From Lachancea dasiensis (lineage: Eukaryota; Ascomycota; Saccharomycetes; Saccharomycetales; Saccharomycetaceae), in NCBI GenBank assembly GCA_900074725.1, contig LT598454.1, forward strand, positions 6,854 through 70,853: DNA of 64,000 bases, in the 5' to 3' direction. Position 1 is the stretch's first letter, and each line of letters starts with the position of its first letter. Positions 42,220 through 52,362 of the stretch are shown in pieces. The notes beneath the pieces were generated by a model. It did no database searches. It worked only from the letters and a program-made list of their open reading frames with translations, and was not told the origin of the DNA. Made by a program: the position numbers and the translations under genes.

Positions 42220-44328
42220 TCAATGAGAGGCTATTTGAAAGTGGAGCCCTGAATTCCAAACCGAACCAAATCCGTAACAAACTGCACCTCCGCCAAGGAT
42301 GTAGTATTTGTCTTGTGAAGTGCGTTGTACTTCAAATCCCACTAACATAGGAAGGCCAGTGTCCCATACTGACTTCGGAACTTCTATTAGAGTAATTTGA
42401 CCGCTGTCAAGACATACCTCGATTATTGACGTTTTTTGTCCAAGTAAGACTTCTGGGCCCGATCCTCCAATTATCAGCACTCTTCCTTTGCAGGTGAAAA
42501 TACATTTAGAGCCGTATCTTTTGAATAGAGGATGAAAATGAACGTTTTCGATTATGATAGTTCTGGTACGGCCGTCGTACTTGAAAGTGATCATTTTGTC
42601 TTGGACTTCATCATTTTGGGTAGATCCTCCTACGATGACTCCAACCTGATCGTCCTTATTGAAAGCTAACGCTGCTGATTTCAGCAAAGGAACATTGCCT
42701 TGTACAGCAGGGGAGAGAATAGTGTTATTGAGGCTGTCATAGATCAAAAATTTACCACCGTCTGTACGACCACCGAATATTAAAACTTCAGAGGCATTCA
42801 GGGCACAAGCAGCGTGCCTATAGCGAGGCTCAGGTAATGATAAACCTTTTTGAAAGTGCCAGTCGCTTTCGCCGTCACCTTTTCCCGCCCTTTTAAGAAG
42901 CCAAGTATCAGAGAAAGCTTGATTTGGGCCACCTCTGCCACCAGCCATCAGGCAGAGATCCCCATCTATGTGGGTCAATGTGTGGCACATGCGGCCCTGG
43001 GGACCACCTGCCGATGCGTTGATATCTAAGTTTTTGACCGTATGCAATACTGGGTTGATTATCAAAACGTCGTCCAGTCTGCTGTTGAAACATCCTTGGG
43101 CGTAAATAATCTCCCCTGATGGAAGCATTGCGGACGCACCGAACTTTCTTTCGAGCACTCCATCCGCTAACGAATTAGGTAGAACACTCATCGTACGAGT
43201 GCTGAAATCTTGCTTGTCATCTTGGCCATTGAGAAGAAATTTTGGTTGGAACAGAAAATCGGATACGTTAGTAGAGTGCCCAATAACGTAGTGGTGACAG
43301 AACAAGAAAAACTCCTCCAATTCGTCGAAAGCTTCGATGGACTCGATTTGATCCTTCACGTTATCAGCAATAGTCTCCCATAATTGGTACATATTTCCAA
43401 TATTCGTATACGGAAATCCACACTCTTGGAACCGCGCTTGTTGTGCAATTTTAGTTGGGATATTCTCGACTGACTGCAATGGCGAGTCATTTTTCCTGAA
43501 ATGTTTGAGCATCTGCTTAGAGAAAGGCTCAGAAGGACCGACGGGCAACAGCTGCTCCAGTATGATAAAATGGGAATTATCCAATTGACCACAAGCTGTG
43601 ATGATTTCGTTTGCTTTCGAAGTCTTCATGTAGGCCAATGACACTTCAGCTACGAAGATCTTTATGACAGAAGGATCTTCAAGTTCAAGCGAACTCATCA
43701 ACGCCTGGAATCCACTTGCCAAATTGAGGTCACAAGCCGCAAGTATATACTTTTCAGCCTCATAAATCCCATTTCCGCGATTGCTCTTTTTCCAATCACC
43801 CACGATTGCAGTAAGCTCAGGAGAGCTCTCGATAATTTTCTTCTTGTTTTGGAGAAGGTCTGGATAATCCAGATCAACGAAAGATAGTCGATTTTGATAT
43901 TGCTTGTTTTGCTTGTTGAGAGGATCCAGGAGTTGAAATGGCAGGGGATCAAATCCACAGCCCAGATTGATGACTACAATCCTTTGGTCCATGGTAGCCG
44001 CAGCAATTGCATCAATTTTGGACTTCACCGCATATATTCTAAGCCAGTAACCTCGATTAATGCACGGGGATCGTCTTAGAGGTTTGGGCACAAAGAACTT
44101 GAAATATTCCCTTGATAAACCCGGTTCATCTACACTTTCATTGACTCCCATTTTTGATAAATATAGACGTTCCACAGACCTTTTGGAAGCGATGGAAGAG
44201 TTATTGGTGCCCTGGATGGCTAGGTCAGCATACTTTCGCCTCCTTTCTTGTTTTGCCAGCTGCCTCAATTGCTTGGGAGTGAGCTCGGTAGAGCCTCCAC
44301 CGGAATGCGTATTTTTCAAGCTTTGCAT
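42220..44328 (-). CDS. PPM2: tRNA wybutosine carboxymethyl/methoxycarbonyl transferase Ppm2 (Tyw4)
   Basis: The product shows an LCMT-type SAM-dependent methyltransferase domain (KYADLAIQGTNNSSIASKRSV, RGYWLRIYAVKS, SAM loop VVINLGCGFDPLPFQLL, VAEVSLAYM, FIILEQLLPVGP) fused to a C-terminal Kelch-like domain (RMCHTLTHIDGDLCLMAGGR, RYRHAACALNASEVLIFGGR). It completes wybutosine at position 37 of tRNA-Phe. Two ATGs are possible: 44379 (719 residues) and 44328 (702). I prefer 44328 because it aligns better with the 695-residue S. cerevisiae protein and because a PAC element sits only 24 bp before 44379. Orientation is opposite to that of S. cerevisiae relative to its neighbours. Confidence 0.94.
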   Translation of the reverse strand: MQSLKNTHSGGGSTELTPKQLRQLAKQERRRKYADLAIQGTNNSSIASKRSVERLYLSKMGVNESVDEPGLSREYFKFFVPKPLRRSPCINRGYWLRIYAVKSKIDAIAAATMDQRIVVINLGCGFDPLPFQLLDPLNKQNKQYQNRLSFVDLDYPDLLQNKKKIIESSPELTAIVGDWKKSNRGNGIYEAEKYILAACDLNLASGFQALMSSLELEDPSVIKIFVAEVSLAYMKTSKANEIITACGQLDNSHFIILEQLLPVGPSEPFSKQMLKHFRKNDSPLQSVENIPTKIAQQARFQECGFPYTNIGNMYQLWETIADNVKDQIESIEAFDELEEFFLFCHHYVIGHSTNVSDFLFQPKFLLNGQDDKQDFSTRTMSVLPNSLADGVLERKFGASAMLPSGEIIYAQGCFNSRLDDVLIINPVLHTVKNLDINASAGGPQGRMCHTLTHIDGDLCLMAGGRGGPNQAFSDTWLLKRAGKGDGESDWHFQKGLSLPEPRYRHAACALNASEVLIFGGRTDGGKFLIYDSLNNTILSPAVQGNVPLLKSAALAFNKDDQVGVIVGGSTQNDEVQDKMITFKYDGRTRTIIIENVHFHPLFKRYGSKCIFTCKGRVLIIGGSGPEVLLGQKTSIIEVCLDSGQITLIEVPKSVWDTGLPMLVGFEVQRTSQDKYYILGGGAVCYGFGSVWNSGLHFQIASH

Positions 44329-44402
44329 CGCTGTTCCTAGGACTAACTGGCGTGGTAAATTAACTCTGTTACAACGCATTAGATGGTGGTGTTATATTTG
44401 CT

Positions 44403-44412
44403 AGCTCATCGC
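44403..44412 (-). promoter_or_regulatory. PAC element of PPM2
   Basis: AGCTCATCGC on the plus strand is exact GCGATGAGCT on the minus strand. It lies 75-84 bp before the preferred PPM2 start at 44328. Confidence 0.68.
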
Positions 44413-44565
44413 TTTCTGGCCATTGTCCAATTTTCCAGCCATCCGTGGTTCGCGACCTGGAAAGATTAGTACACAAGACCTCTAATGCCGCCTTAGGTTT
44501 GAATGGCTATGTTATGTTGACAATATAAACCACTTGACTTATAAGAATTGTTAGGCGGTGGTGGT

Positions 44566-44743
44566 CTAGTGCTCTTTGAGGGTAATTAGCTGAATGATAA
44601 TGAGGATCACCGGAATGACAAAATAGTACAAAGTGATACTGGCCACATCAGTCAAAAGAGACCATGAAAGGTGCATCGCCAGCGAGGGGCTCCATATGGC
44701 CAGCCATAATACAAAGGCGACAATCCCAAGTAGTTAATGTCAT
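44566..44743 (-). pseudogene. Possible small membrane protein gene with one-base lesion
   Basis: A frame open from 44733 to a TAG at 44566-44568 encodes about 54 very hydrophobic residues with two membrane-like segments (IVAFVLWLAIW and LYYFVIPVILIIIQLI) and codons with mixed third bases, unlike simple-sequence DNA. The first ATG in that frame (44676) gives 36 residues. An ATG at 44743 would add MTLTTW if one G of the GGG at 44725-44727 were absent, giving a 58-residue protein. I do not recognise a family. Alternatives: a genuine 36-residue single-span protein, a decayed gene, a sequencing error, or chance. Confidence 0.3.
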
Positions 44744-45078
44744 TCAAGTGCACCACTCAACGGGCTTGGAAATTACGAGAGGCACCTATGTAATAATATA
44801 CTTGCAGAGCCTTCATTGAATATTCAAAGATAATTCACGGCAATCTAGCAAAGTATTGAACAAAATGTCAAGCAAGATGACTAGCGCCGAAGCCGATTTA
44901 CTTGAATGAATAAAGCGTTTGGTTTCCCCAAACTTTGAATACTCGTGTGCCAAGATTCTTCCGTTCATGATGCTATTAGAGCAAGCTTAACCGAAATAGA
45001 TAAACTATTAGGCAGCGAAAGGTTCACCGGAATTGATCAACACACCCATCGTATAATAGCGGCATCCCAGTTGAGACT

Positions 45079-46323
45079 ATGGCTCATGTTTCATTAAAGA
45101 CCGTGGGAAATGTTTTCAAGAAGAAAGATAAGGATTTGGATGTGAAGGACGAGGATGAGGATTTAGACGCTTCGGAATTTGAGGACGATGAAGAGAAGAG
45201 ACCAAAACCGCAGAAGAACAGGCGACCCAAGGAAACCCCCTTCACTCAACAGCGGCTTGCGTCTCTGAATCCTGTGGTGACACCGCGAGGTGTGGTGTGC
45301 CTGTATATAATTCTAGCGGCAATATTTGTTATCTTCGGGGCCGTCCTACTAAAAGTGTCTATGAAGGTGGATCAAGTGCTGATATACTACCAAGACTGCC
45401 CCAACGCAGCTCCTCAGGGATCATGGGGAGATATGTCGCCAGAACAGTACGACTGGCAATTCCACAAAAATCTGTCATACAGTAAGGCCCCTCAATGGAG
45501 ATACGTCCCTCCATCGAGTTCCGATACCAATAATGGAACGTGCGAGATCAGGTTCACCACTCCGCATGACTTGCCGCACACGGTCTTTTTTAGCTATTGG
45601 GTAGAGAACTTCTACGGTAACCATAGGCGGTATGTGCTGTCTTTCAGCGAAGAACAGCTCAACGGCGATGATACGTCGATATCGACCGTGAGGAATAATC
45701 CAGGTATCAACTGTAAGCCAATGGTATCCAACCATGAAGGAAAACAGTACTACCCATGTGGATTGATAGCGAATTCCATGTTCAACGACACTTTCCCCAT
45801 GGAACTCATTGGCGTGGGGTCCACGGGAAATTATTCCTTGACGAATAAAGGTATAACGTGGTCTACCAATCGTAATCGCTTCAAGACAACTAAGCTGAAT
45901 CACTCCAGGATTGCCCCTCCTCCCAACTGGGTCAAACAATATCCCGATGGCTACAACTCTACGAACGTTCCAGACATACACAACTGGGAAGAATTCCAAA
46001 ACTGGATGGCGGCCCCTGCTTTCTCAAAGTTTCAGCGACTCGTTCGCAGAAACGACAATGACACTCTCGTTGCAGGAGAATATCAAGTGAACATTGGGCT
46101 CAACTGGCCGGTAACGGAATTTAACGGCAAGAAAGGTATCTTCTTGACCCACGGTTCTAGCATTGGTGGCAGAAACAACTTTTTAGGAATTGTTTACATT
46201 GTTGGGGGGGCCCTTTGCATTGGATTAGCTGTGCTGTTATTCGTGGCCAGCATGATTACGGGCCGGAGTATTGGCGACTTACGAAACCTTTCTTGGAACA
46301 GAGAGATAGAAAGTGAACGCTAA
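45079..46323 (+). CDS. LEM3: Cdc50-family flippase subunit Lem3
   Basis: The 414-residue product has the same length as S. cerevisiae Lem3 (Ros3). It has an acidic cytosolic N-terminus, TM1 at ~71-92 (GVVCLYIILAAIFVIFGAVLL), a glycosylated ectodomain with conserved cysteines (CEIRF, NCKPM, PCGLIANSMFNDT), and TM2 at ~369-392 followed by a short basic tail. Signatures FSYWVENFYGNHRRYVLS and NWPVTEFNGKKGIFLTHGS are typical. Lem3 pairs with the P4-ATPases Dnf1 and Dnf2 at the plasma membrane and Golgi to flip phosphatidylcholine and phosphatidylethanolamine inward. Confidence 0.95.
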   Translation: MAHVSLKTVGNVFKKKDKDLDVKDEDEDLDASEFEDDEEKRPKPQKNRRPKETPFTQQRLASLNPVVTPRGVVCLYIILAAIFVIFGAVLLKVSMKVDQVLIYYQDCPNAAPQGSWGDMSPEQYDWQFHKNLSYSKAPQWRYVPPSSSDTNNGTCEIRFTTPHDLPHTVFFSYWVENFYGNHRRYVLSFSEEQLNGDDTSISTVRNNPGINCKPMVSNHEGKQYYPCGLIANSMFNDTFPMELIGVGSTGNYSLTNKGITWSTNRNRFKTTKLNHSRIAPPPNWVKQYPDGYNSTNVPDIHNWEEFQNWMAAPAFSKFQRLVRRNDNDTLVAGEYQVNIGLNWPVTEFNGKKGIFLTHGSSIGGRNNFLGIVYIVGGALCIGLAVLLFVASMITGRSIGDLRNLSWNREIESER

Positions 46324-46494
46324 AACCTAAAAGAAAACCCGACATTTTCATGTAGTTATATATGAGCTAAATTCAAGACCCAGTCACCAACGGTGTTCGT
46401 TTCTAGTGTTTTTGTCACCACCAATTACACATAGTACTTTTCATTTTATAATCAGTCACAGAATTTGAAGCTTTAATATAAATAACGTAGGTAG

Positions 46495-46500
46495 GAGTCA
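46495..46500. promoter_or_regulatory. Gcn4-type half site upstream of ARG8
   Basis: GAGTCA (TGACTC on the other strand), the core of Gcn4 sites, 51 bp before the ARG8 ATG. Gcn4 control of arginine genes is well established; binding here is inferred. Confidence 0.45.
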
Positions 46501-46550
46501 CTCCGATCGAACTTCAAGGTACTTCAAGGTCATTAGACACAAAACTGCAG

Positions 46551-47825
46551 ATGTTGAAACTGAGAAGTTCTCCCGCACTTGGTTCAAACCTCTATAAGGA
46601 AGCGCTCAACAGTAGTGGATTCCAGGTCACAACGTATGCGAGACCTCATGATCTTTTGATCACTAGGGGCCAAGGGTCGAAGCTGTTCGACGATTTGCAC
46701 AACAAGAGTTATGTCGATTTCACTGCAGGTATTGCAGTTACATCTCTTGGACATTCTAATGAAAAAGTGTCACAAATTCTGTGTGACCAATCCAAGAAGC
46801 TAATTCACTCGAGTAATCTGTACTACAACGCTGAGTGTTTGGAATTGAGTAAGAAAATCGTGGAAAAGACGAAAAGCCTGGGTGGTCAGCATGATTGCAG
46901 CAAGGTCTTCTTGTGCAGTACGGGGACCGAAGCTAACGAGGCTGCGTTGAAATTCGCGAAAAAGCACGGATCTTTGTTGGGTCCAAAAAAACATGGCATA
47001 ATTGCCTTTGAAAACTCATTCCACGGCCGTACTATGGGTGCTTTGTCTGTAACAAGCAATCCTAAGTACAGAACTCCATTTGGGGATTTGGTTCCGGGGA
47101 CTACATTCATGAACATTCACGATGAGCTGAACGTTTTTTCGGATTTTGTCAAAGCCAACAAGGATACGATTGCAGGGCTAATCGTTGAACCGGTTCAAGG
47201 TGAAGGTGGTGTCTTTCCCGTTCCTACAGAAAAACTCGCTGGTTTGAAGAAAATATGTTCTGACAACGACGTTGTTGTAATCCACGATGAAATTCAATGT
47301 GGTATGGGGAGGACCGGAAAATTGTGGGCTCACGCCTACCTGCCCAAGGAAGCTCATCCTGACATTTTTACATCTGCCAAGGCTCTCGGAAATGGTTTCC
47401 CGATTGCTGCCACAATGGTGAACGAAAAGATCAATAATGCGCTTAAGGTCGGCGATCATGGTACAACTTATGGTGGTAATCCATTAGGCGGTGCGATCGG
47501 CAGCTATGTCATGGACACAATCGGGGATGAAGCATTTCTCCAAAAGGTTATTACCAAGGGGCAGAAATTTGAGGAGCGCCTTCAAGAGATCCGCGCCAGA
47601 TATCCACAGCACATTACAGATTTAAGAGGCAGGGGTCTCATGATTGGTCTTGAATTTGCAGAAGCTCCCAAGGACCTCATCAGTAAGTGCAAAGACTTGG
47701 GACTGTTGGTTATAACTGCTGGTAAGTCTACAGTTAGGTTTGTACCACCATTGACAATCAGTGATTCTGAAATCGAGGAAGGCCTTGACATTTTTGAAAA
47801 GGCTGTGAATGAAGTTTACACTTAG
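46551..47825 (+). CDS. ARG8: Acetylornithine aminotransferase (arginine biosynthesis)
   Basis: The 424-residue product (423 in S. cerevisiae) begins with a basic, hydroxyl-rich mitochondrial presequence. It carries the class-III aminotransferase motifs [32 protein letters not shown]-like block, [30 protein letters not shown] and the PLP lysine in [11 protein letters not shown] (K277). It converts N-acetylglutamate semialdehyde to N-acetylornithine in the mitochondrial matrix. It lies in tandem behind LEM3 (227 bp) and converges with KRE1. Confidence 0.97.
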   Translation: MLKLRSSPALGSNLYKEALNSSGFQVTTYARPHDLLITRGQGSKLFDDLHNKSYVDFTAGIAVTSLGHSNEKVSQILCDQSKKLIHSSNLYYNAECLELSKKIVEKTKSLGGQHDCSKVFLCSTGTEANEAALKFAKKHGSLLGPKKHGIIAFENSFHGRTMGALSVTSNPKYRTPFGDLVPGTTFMNIHDELNVFSDFVKANKDTIAGLIVEPVQGEGGVFPVPTEKLAGLKKICSDNDVVVIHDEIQCGMGRTGKLWAHAYLPKEAHPDIFTSAKALGNGFPIAATMVNEKINNALKVGDHGTTYGGNPLGGAIGSYVMDTIGDEAFLQKVITKGQKFEERLQEIRARYPQHITDLRGRGLMIGLEFAEAPKDLISKCKDLGLLVITAGKSTVRFVPPLTISDSEIEEGLDIFEKAVNEVYT

Positions 47826-47952
47826 TCTTGATCCTCTATAGTAAATTTATAATTTTTTTGATTCCATTTTGAAGATATACTTACTCTTATTTCGCCTGTT
47901 TCATTTAATAACCATTAGAACTTTAACCAGATGTGCCTGAGCAGTATCAAGT

Positions 47953-48717
47953 TTACAAGATCCATGAGAGCAAAGCCAGGAGGCCCCCTGCTAAAGAAAA
48001 TGAAGCTGCCATAGCTTGAGCCCCGTTAGAGAGCGTTACGACATTGTTCGATCTTACCTGCCCAATTTCTCCGCTCAGAGACCCCATCCCGATTGACCCG
48101 GAAGTAGGATCAGCTACTGAGGTATATCTCGTGGGGTAAATTTGTACAAATGTGGTAGAAGTTGTCACGGTGTGGCCGTTGGTAGTTAAGGTAACCCAAA
48201 CATAGGTTGGGGCTCTTGTGGTGGTGTAGGTCGTGGATTTTTCCGTCATGGTTATGAGCGATTGAATCGACAATGTTGTGACAGCAGATGCAGGCAGTGG
48301 GGTGGCGTCAGTGGTGGGATCAGGTCTGGTTCCTGCCGCTTTAGAACCTGACGATGAGGAAGACGAAGAAGAAGCAGAGGAGGAGGATGATGCGGATGTT
48401 TTGGTCGTTTTACCAGTTGTAGTGGACGAGGACGAGGATGATGCGGATGTTTTGGTCGTTTTACCAGTTGTAGCGGTGTCTGTCCCCGTAGCCGTGGTGC
48501 TGACGACGGTGGTAACTACTTCTCCAGCAGCGTTCGTGCTAGTGATAGTTTTCTTCGTTGCAGCTGCAGTGTTAGCGGCACCACCTCCCAATGTTGTGAC
48601 AATATAGTTGGTGACCCCATTCTGAATAGTCGTGATTGTGCTGATTTCCGCAGCAGCAGCAGAAGGTGCGAGCGAAATCAGAGCAAATAACGCGCAAAAC
48701 AAGCGAAAAAAGATCAT
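47953..48717 (-). CDS. KRE1: Cell-wall glycoprotein Kre1 (beta-1,6-glucan assembly)
   Basis: The 254-residue product from ATG 48717 has a signal peptide (MIFFRLFCALFALISL, cleavage near residue 23), a Ser/Thr-rich middle, the Kre1 signature APTYVWVTLTTNGHTVTTST followed by FVQIYPTRYTS, and a GPI tail after a Ser-Asn-Gly region (ASFSLAGGLLALLSWIL). Kre1 is a surface protein needed for beta-1,6-glucan and, in S. cerevisiae, a receptor for killer toxin K1. The frame extends 57 codons upstream, but the signal peptide fixes the start. The Ser-rich stretch contains a 51-bp (17-residue) duplication, GKTTKTSASSSSS in each copy. It is shorter than the 313-residue S. cerevisiae protein. Confidence 0.92.
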   Translation of the reverse strand: MIFFRLFCALFALISLAPSAAAAEISTITTIQNGVTNYIVTTLGGGAANTAAATKKTITSTNAAGEVVTTVVSTTATGTDTATTGKTTKTSASSSSSSTTTGKTTKTSASSSSSASSSSSSSSGSKAAGTRPDPTTDATPLPASAVTTLSIQSLITMTEKSTTYTTTRAPTYVWVTLTTNGHTVTTSTTFVQIYPTRYTSVADPTSGSIGMGSLSGEIGQVRSNNVVTLSNGAQAMAASFSLAGGLLALLSWIL

Positions 48718-49829
48718 CTCGATAACGGTTGAAGGTAGCGAGCGGGACTTGCGGAGCGGTGGTAGATATCTATGTTCGTTCGTGATTTCTCTAGCTCTAC
48801 AGTGATAGTTTGTTGTCTGCAAGAATATAGCGGAAAAGACGAAACTTTCCAAGCCTGGATAGCATTGCATACGAAGGACGACACACACGTAGACAGTGAC
48901 TGATATTTTATGGCCTCAGACGTAGCATACTACAAGGAACTGACACAGCATTTGCGCCCAGCGCGCCTCAGTTCTGCTGCTATAATTGAGGTGTAGTGCG
49001 GGAGGTACTGGTATGAGTGACGCAAGTGCGAGTTGCTGTTGTTGAAATGTGATAGTGATTTTTGGTATTTGATCATAGCATGCTAAACATGCTTGGAGTA
49101 GGTGGAAAGTAGTCTCAACTGTCTTCCATTATCCGCTTTTAATTTTTTTGGTAAGCTCTCTTTTCTGTCTTGACTCTGCCACGTCTTAGAGCCAGGAGTA
49201 GTTGCTAGTGTCAGTATTGTATAAAATGATCGCGCTGGTTGTGGTGGATTGGCAGCGGGCATTTGAACAGGGCTAAGGAGCCATATAGGCCCCATTGACC
49301 AGCAGTTCAAGGACCTAATATTTGATTTTACACTTTACAGAAGATGCTTTGTTGCTTGTTAGGCGGCGTTTATGCAATCTACTAGCTTTCTAATTTCTGA
49401 GTATCGAAGTTTTTGCTAAGATCTCGCAGACACACTTTCCCTACTGTATAGCCCTACCAAGCCAAACTGGCTTCATGACATACGTGGCGTCCTCGCTTAT
49501 TGTTAAATTCCTACATTACATTGCGTCCCGCTAATCTCTAATAGTCAACACCGCGGAGCCGTACATGAAACTCAATCTTCTTCAAGTTCTGTGATGGCCA
49601 CTATGGCCATTGATGAACTCTCTTGCTTGCTAAAGACCTTGTCGAATCCAAGAAGGCATGCTCCAAAAGCTGAAATATAGAAGTATTCATCTGGTGTTCA
49701 TCGTGATGACAGTTTTTATCAATATAAACAAATCGCATTTACAATAATAAACTTGAAAACTCCTTCATCTTCGAGACCGTCGACAAGCAGCACTGAGAGG
49801 TCTCGTAACTGCTGCCGAGACCCTTTGAA
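48718..49829. other. Divergent intergenic region KRE1/VNX1
   Basis: A 1.1-kb region. Only short random frames (for example 49083-49310) are present; no RNA gene recognised. Confidence 0.55.
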
Positions 49830-52259
49830 ATGCCAAAGGATAGGTCTCTTCATACTGTGAACAGCAACACTGAACCTTTGAAGCGGGTTTTCAGTGTTGA
49901 CGACGATATACATGAAATCGAACATGATATCCGATATCTGGAAGGGCTCCAGGAAGGTCTAAAGCAGAGTGCGTCTAGTAAACGATATGCAGGAAACATG
50001 GGGAACTCTCCCCCACCTGCTTCATCTGTAAGGCCTTCGTCGGTGAGGAACAAGAGCTCTGCAATGTCCGTTATTGACTCATCGGACAACAATAACGGTG
50101 GTCCAAGCCAGAATGCTGCCAACATACGTTCAGATGTGCTGGATGAGGAAGACCAAGGATCCATCGCATCTTTTGAGTCCTATACCCTGAGAAACCGTCA
50201 AGATGCGATCAACGAGACACATCCCTTTGGTATAAGAATCTGGAAACCAGCCCTCTACAAGAAAAATAGATCCGTCCAAAAAGCAGCTGAGGAAGATATT
50301 CATGAAACTAAATATAAAAAGATTTCGTGGAAGGTGCATTTGGCGAATAATGTGTGGGCAGCTACTGTGGGACTCTTCTTCTTGATATTCCTGAGCGTTG
50401 CGGGTGTTATCGTTTTTATTCTCGGGCTGTTCACGCCGAATTGTGCCGAGTATGCATTGGTGATGTTCAGACTTGGGAGATATTTATTCTGGCCCTTCGG
50501 CAAAATTGTTCTTATGGTAAGTGATCAACAGTACTTACACGAGGATCAGGACGAAGGTATTCCAGCTCAGCAATTTTATGGATGGGCTACCAATCACAGC
50601 AACAGGCTATATTTCCATAGGCCATCGCAAAGTGGTAGGGAGTCATACGGTGCAACAGGCGGCATTAATGCTCCTGGAGACAGACAACTAAGGCTATTTG
50701 GGAGAGGAGAGTGGACTCTAGGACGTTTGAGCTTTTATATTACTTTCTACATCGTGGTTCAACCGGCAGTCTTGCTCATATCATTTTTGACATGGCTAGC
50801 GGTTTTCACTATCCCAATGAGCAATATTCTTTGGGACTTAATGTATCATTGCCGCAGACATCCATTAGCCCTAGAGTTCAAGACATTAACACACAGCGTT
50901 AACGGTATGAGGGACAAAAATGTTTTGCTCTGTACGTTTAGAAGTGCCGGATCACACTACTATAAATATACTGTGGATGGTACCAATGTCATCGTTATGA
51001 ATCTAGGTGCAGTAGTGGCTTTCACCATACTTCAGTTTTACGTGTTCCAGAAGCATATCTTTCAAATTAGCGAGTCTCTCATTTTTTGCCTATGTTTACT
51101 CTCGATTATTCCGTTGGCCTTTTATATTGGACAAGCCGTTGCATCGATCTCTGCGCAGACCTCGATGGGCGTTGGCGCTGTAATCAATGCTTTTTTCTCC
51201 ACGGTTGTGGAAGTGTTTCTGTACTGCGTTGCTCTGCAGCAAGAGAAGGGCCTTCTTGTTGAGGGTTCCATGATCGGCTCGATTTTAGGGGCGGTTCTAC
51301 TTCTGCCCGGTTTGAGTATGTGTGGTGGAGCACTCAAGAGAAAGACGCAGAGGTATAATCCCGCGAGCGCTGGCGTCTCGTCGGCAATGTTAATATTTTC
51401 GATGATTGTCATTTTTGTTCCCTCAATAATATACCAGATATACGGAGGATTTTTGGTTGAATGCCCACAACAGCAAGATGATCCTACAAGATGTTACTAT
51501 CGCCAGCCACCTTTGAAGTTCGATAGACTTTATTCATTTGTCATCAAGCCAATGTCGCTATTTTGCGCATTGATTCTTTTCATGGCCTACATAATTGGAT
51601 TATGGTTCACATTGCGCACGCATGCCGCAGCTATTTGGCAGACTCCAGAGAAGCCGCCGGGTCCCAACAACAACAGTCAGTTAGGGTTCATTCCTGACGA
51701 GGAGGAAAATGAAGGAGGTCACGATGGACCAAACTGGTCACGTAAAAAATCTACCATTATTTTGCTTGCTGCTACAGTTCTTTACGCGATCATCGCTGAG
51801 ATTTTAGTAGACTGCGTGGATAATGTTTTGCAACAATTTCCCTCGTTAGACCCGAAGTTTTTGGGCCTCACCGTTTTCGCTCTGGTCCCAAATTCCACAG
51901 AATTTTTAAATGCCATATCCTTCGCAATGCATGGCAATGTGGCTCTTTCCATGGAAATTGGTAGTGCCTATGCTTTACAAGTCTGCCTGTTGCAAATTCC
52001 CGCACTGGTTGTCTTTTCCATTTTGTACACCATTAACTTACCCAACGACACTGTGGTCATCAGAGACCAAATGTTTTCGCTTATCTTCCCACGCTGGGAC
52101 TTACTTGCATGCATGGTGAGCGTTTTCCTTTTCACCTATTTGTATGCAGAAGGGAAATCAAACTACTTCAAAGGCTCCATATTGATACTTCTTTACAGCG
52201 TTGTCGTTCTTGGTTTCTACTTCCAAGGCGCCATAGACCAAAATCGGTGGGACAGTTGA
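49830..52259 (+). CDS. VNX1: Low-affinity vacuolar monovalent cation/H+ antiporter Vnx1
   Basis: The 809-residue product (908 in S. cerevisiae) is a CAX-superfamily exchanger with a long cytosolic N-terminus, a single early span (residues ~175-200), then two clusters of spans. The alpha-1 region near residue 446 reads GVGAVINAFFSTVVEVFLYCVAL and alpha-2 near residue 687 reads ALVPNSTEFLNAISFAMHGN, each with the acidic residue expected at the ion site. The divergence from Ca2+/H+ Vcx1 motifs is typical of Vnx1, which exchanges Na+ and K+ for protons at the vacuole. It converges with CDC33 (103 bp). Confidence 0.93.
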   Translation: MPKDRSLHTVNSNTEPLKRVFSVDDDIHEIEHDIRYLEGLQEGLKQSASSKRYAGNMGNSPPPASSVRPSSVRNKSSAMSVIDSSDNNNGGPSQNAANIRSDVLDEEDQGSIASFESYTLRNRQDAINETHPFGIRIWKPALYKKNRSVQKAAEEDIHETKYKKISWKVHLANNVWAATVGLFFLIFLSVAGVIVFILGLFTPNCAEYALVMFRLGRYLFWPFGKIVLMVSDQQYLHEDQDEGIPAQQFYGWATNHSNRLYFHRPSQSGRESYGATGGINAPGDRQLRLFGRGEWTLGRLSFYITFYIVVQPAVLLISFLTWLAVFTIPMSNILWDLMYHCRRHPLALEFKTLTHSVNGMRDKNVLLCTFRSAGSHYYKYTVDGTNVIVMNLGAVVAFTILQFYVFQKHIFQISESLIFCLCLLSIIPLAFYIGQAVASISAQTSMGVGAVINAFFSTVVEVFLYCVALQQEKGLLVEGSMIGSILGAVLLLPGLSMCGGALKRKTQRYNPASAGVSSAMLIFSMIVIFVPSIIYQIYGGFLVECPQQQDDPTRCYYRQPPLKFDRLYSFVIKPMSLFCALILFMAYIIGLWFTLRTHAAAIWQTPEKPPGPNNNSQLGFIPDEEENEGGHDGPNWSRKKSTIILLAATVLYAIIAEILVDCVDNVLQQFPSLDPKFLGLTVFALVPNSTEFLNAISFAMHGNVALSMEIGSAYALQVCLLQIPALVVFSILYTINLPNDTVVIRDQMFSLIFPRWDLLACMVSVFLFTYLYAEGKSNYFKGSILILLYSVVVLGFYFQGAIDQNRWDS

Positions 52260-52362
52260 AAGGGTTTATATAAGCGGGTTCGTATCTAGCAAACATTAGG
52301 ATGAGACCAGTTTATGTTATTGAAACTAGTGCACTTGGCTATTTAGGTGAGATTCGTTTAAT

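Larger units (their letters stand above)
44380..45078. other. Divergent intergenic region PPM2/LEM3
   Basis: Contains the PAC element and the possible small membrane ORF. A further 51-codon minus-strand frame starting at ATG 44968 ends near 44814 and shows no family resemblance. Confidence 0.55.
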
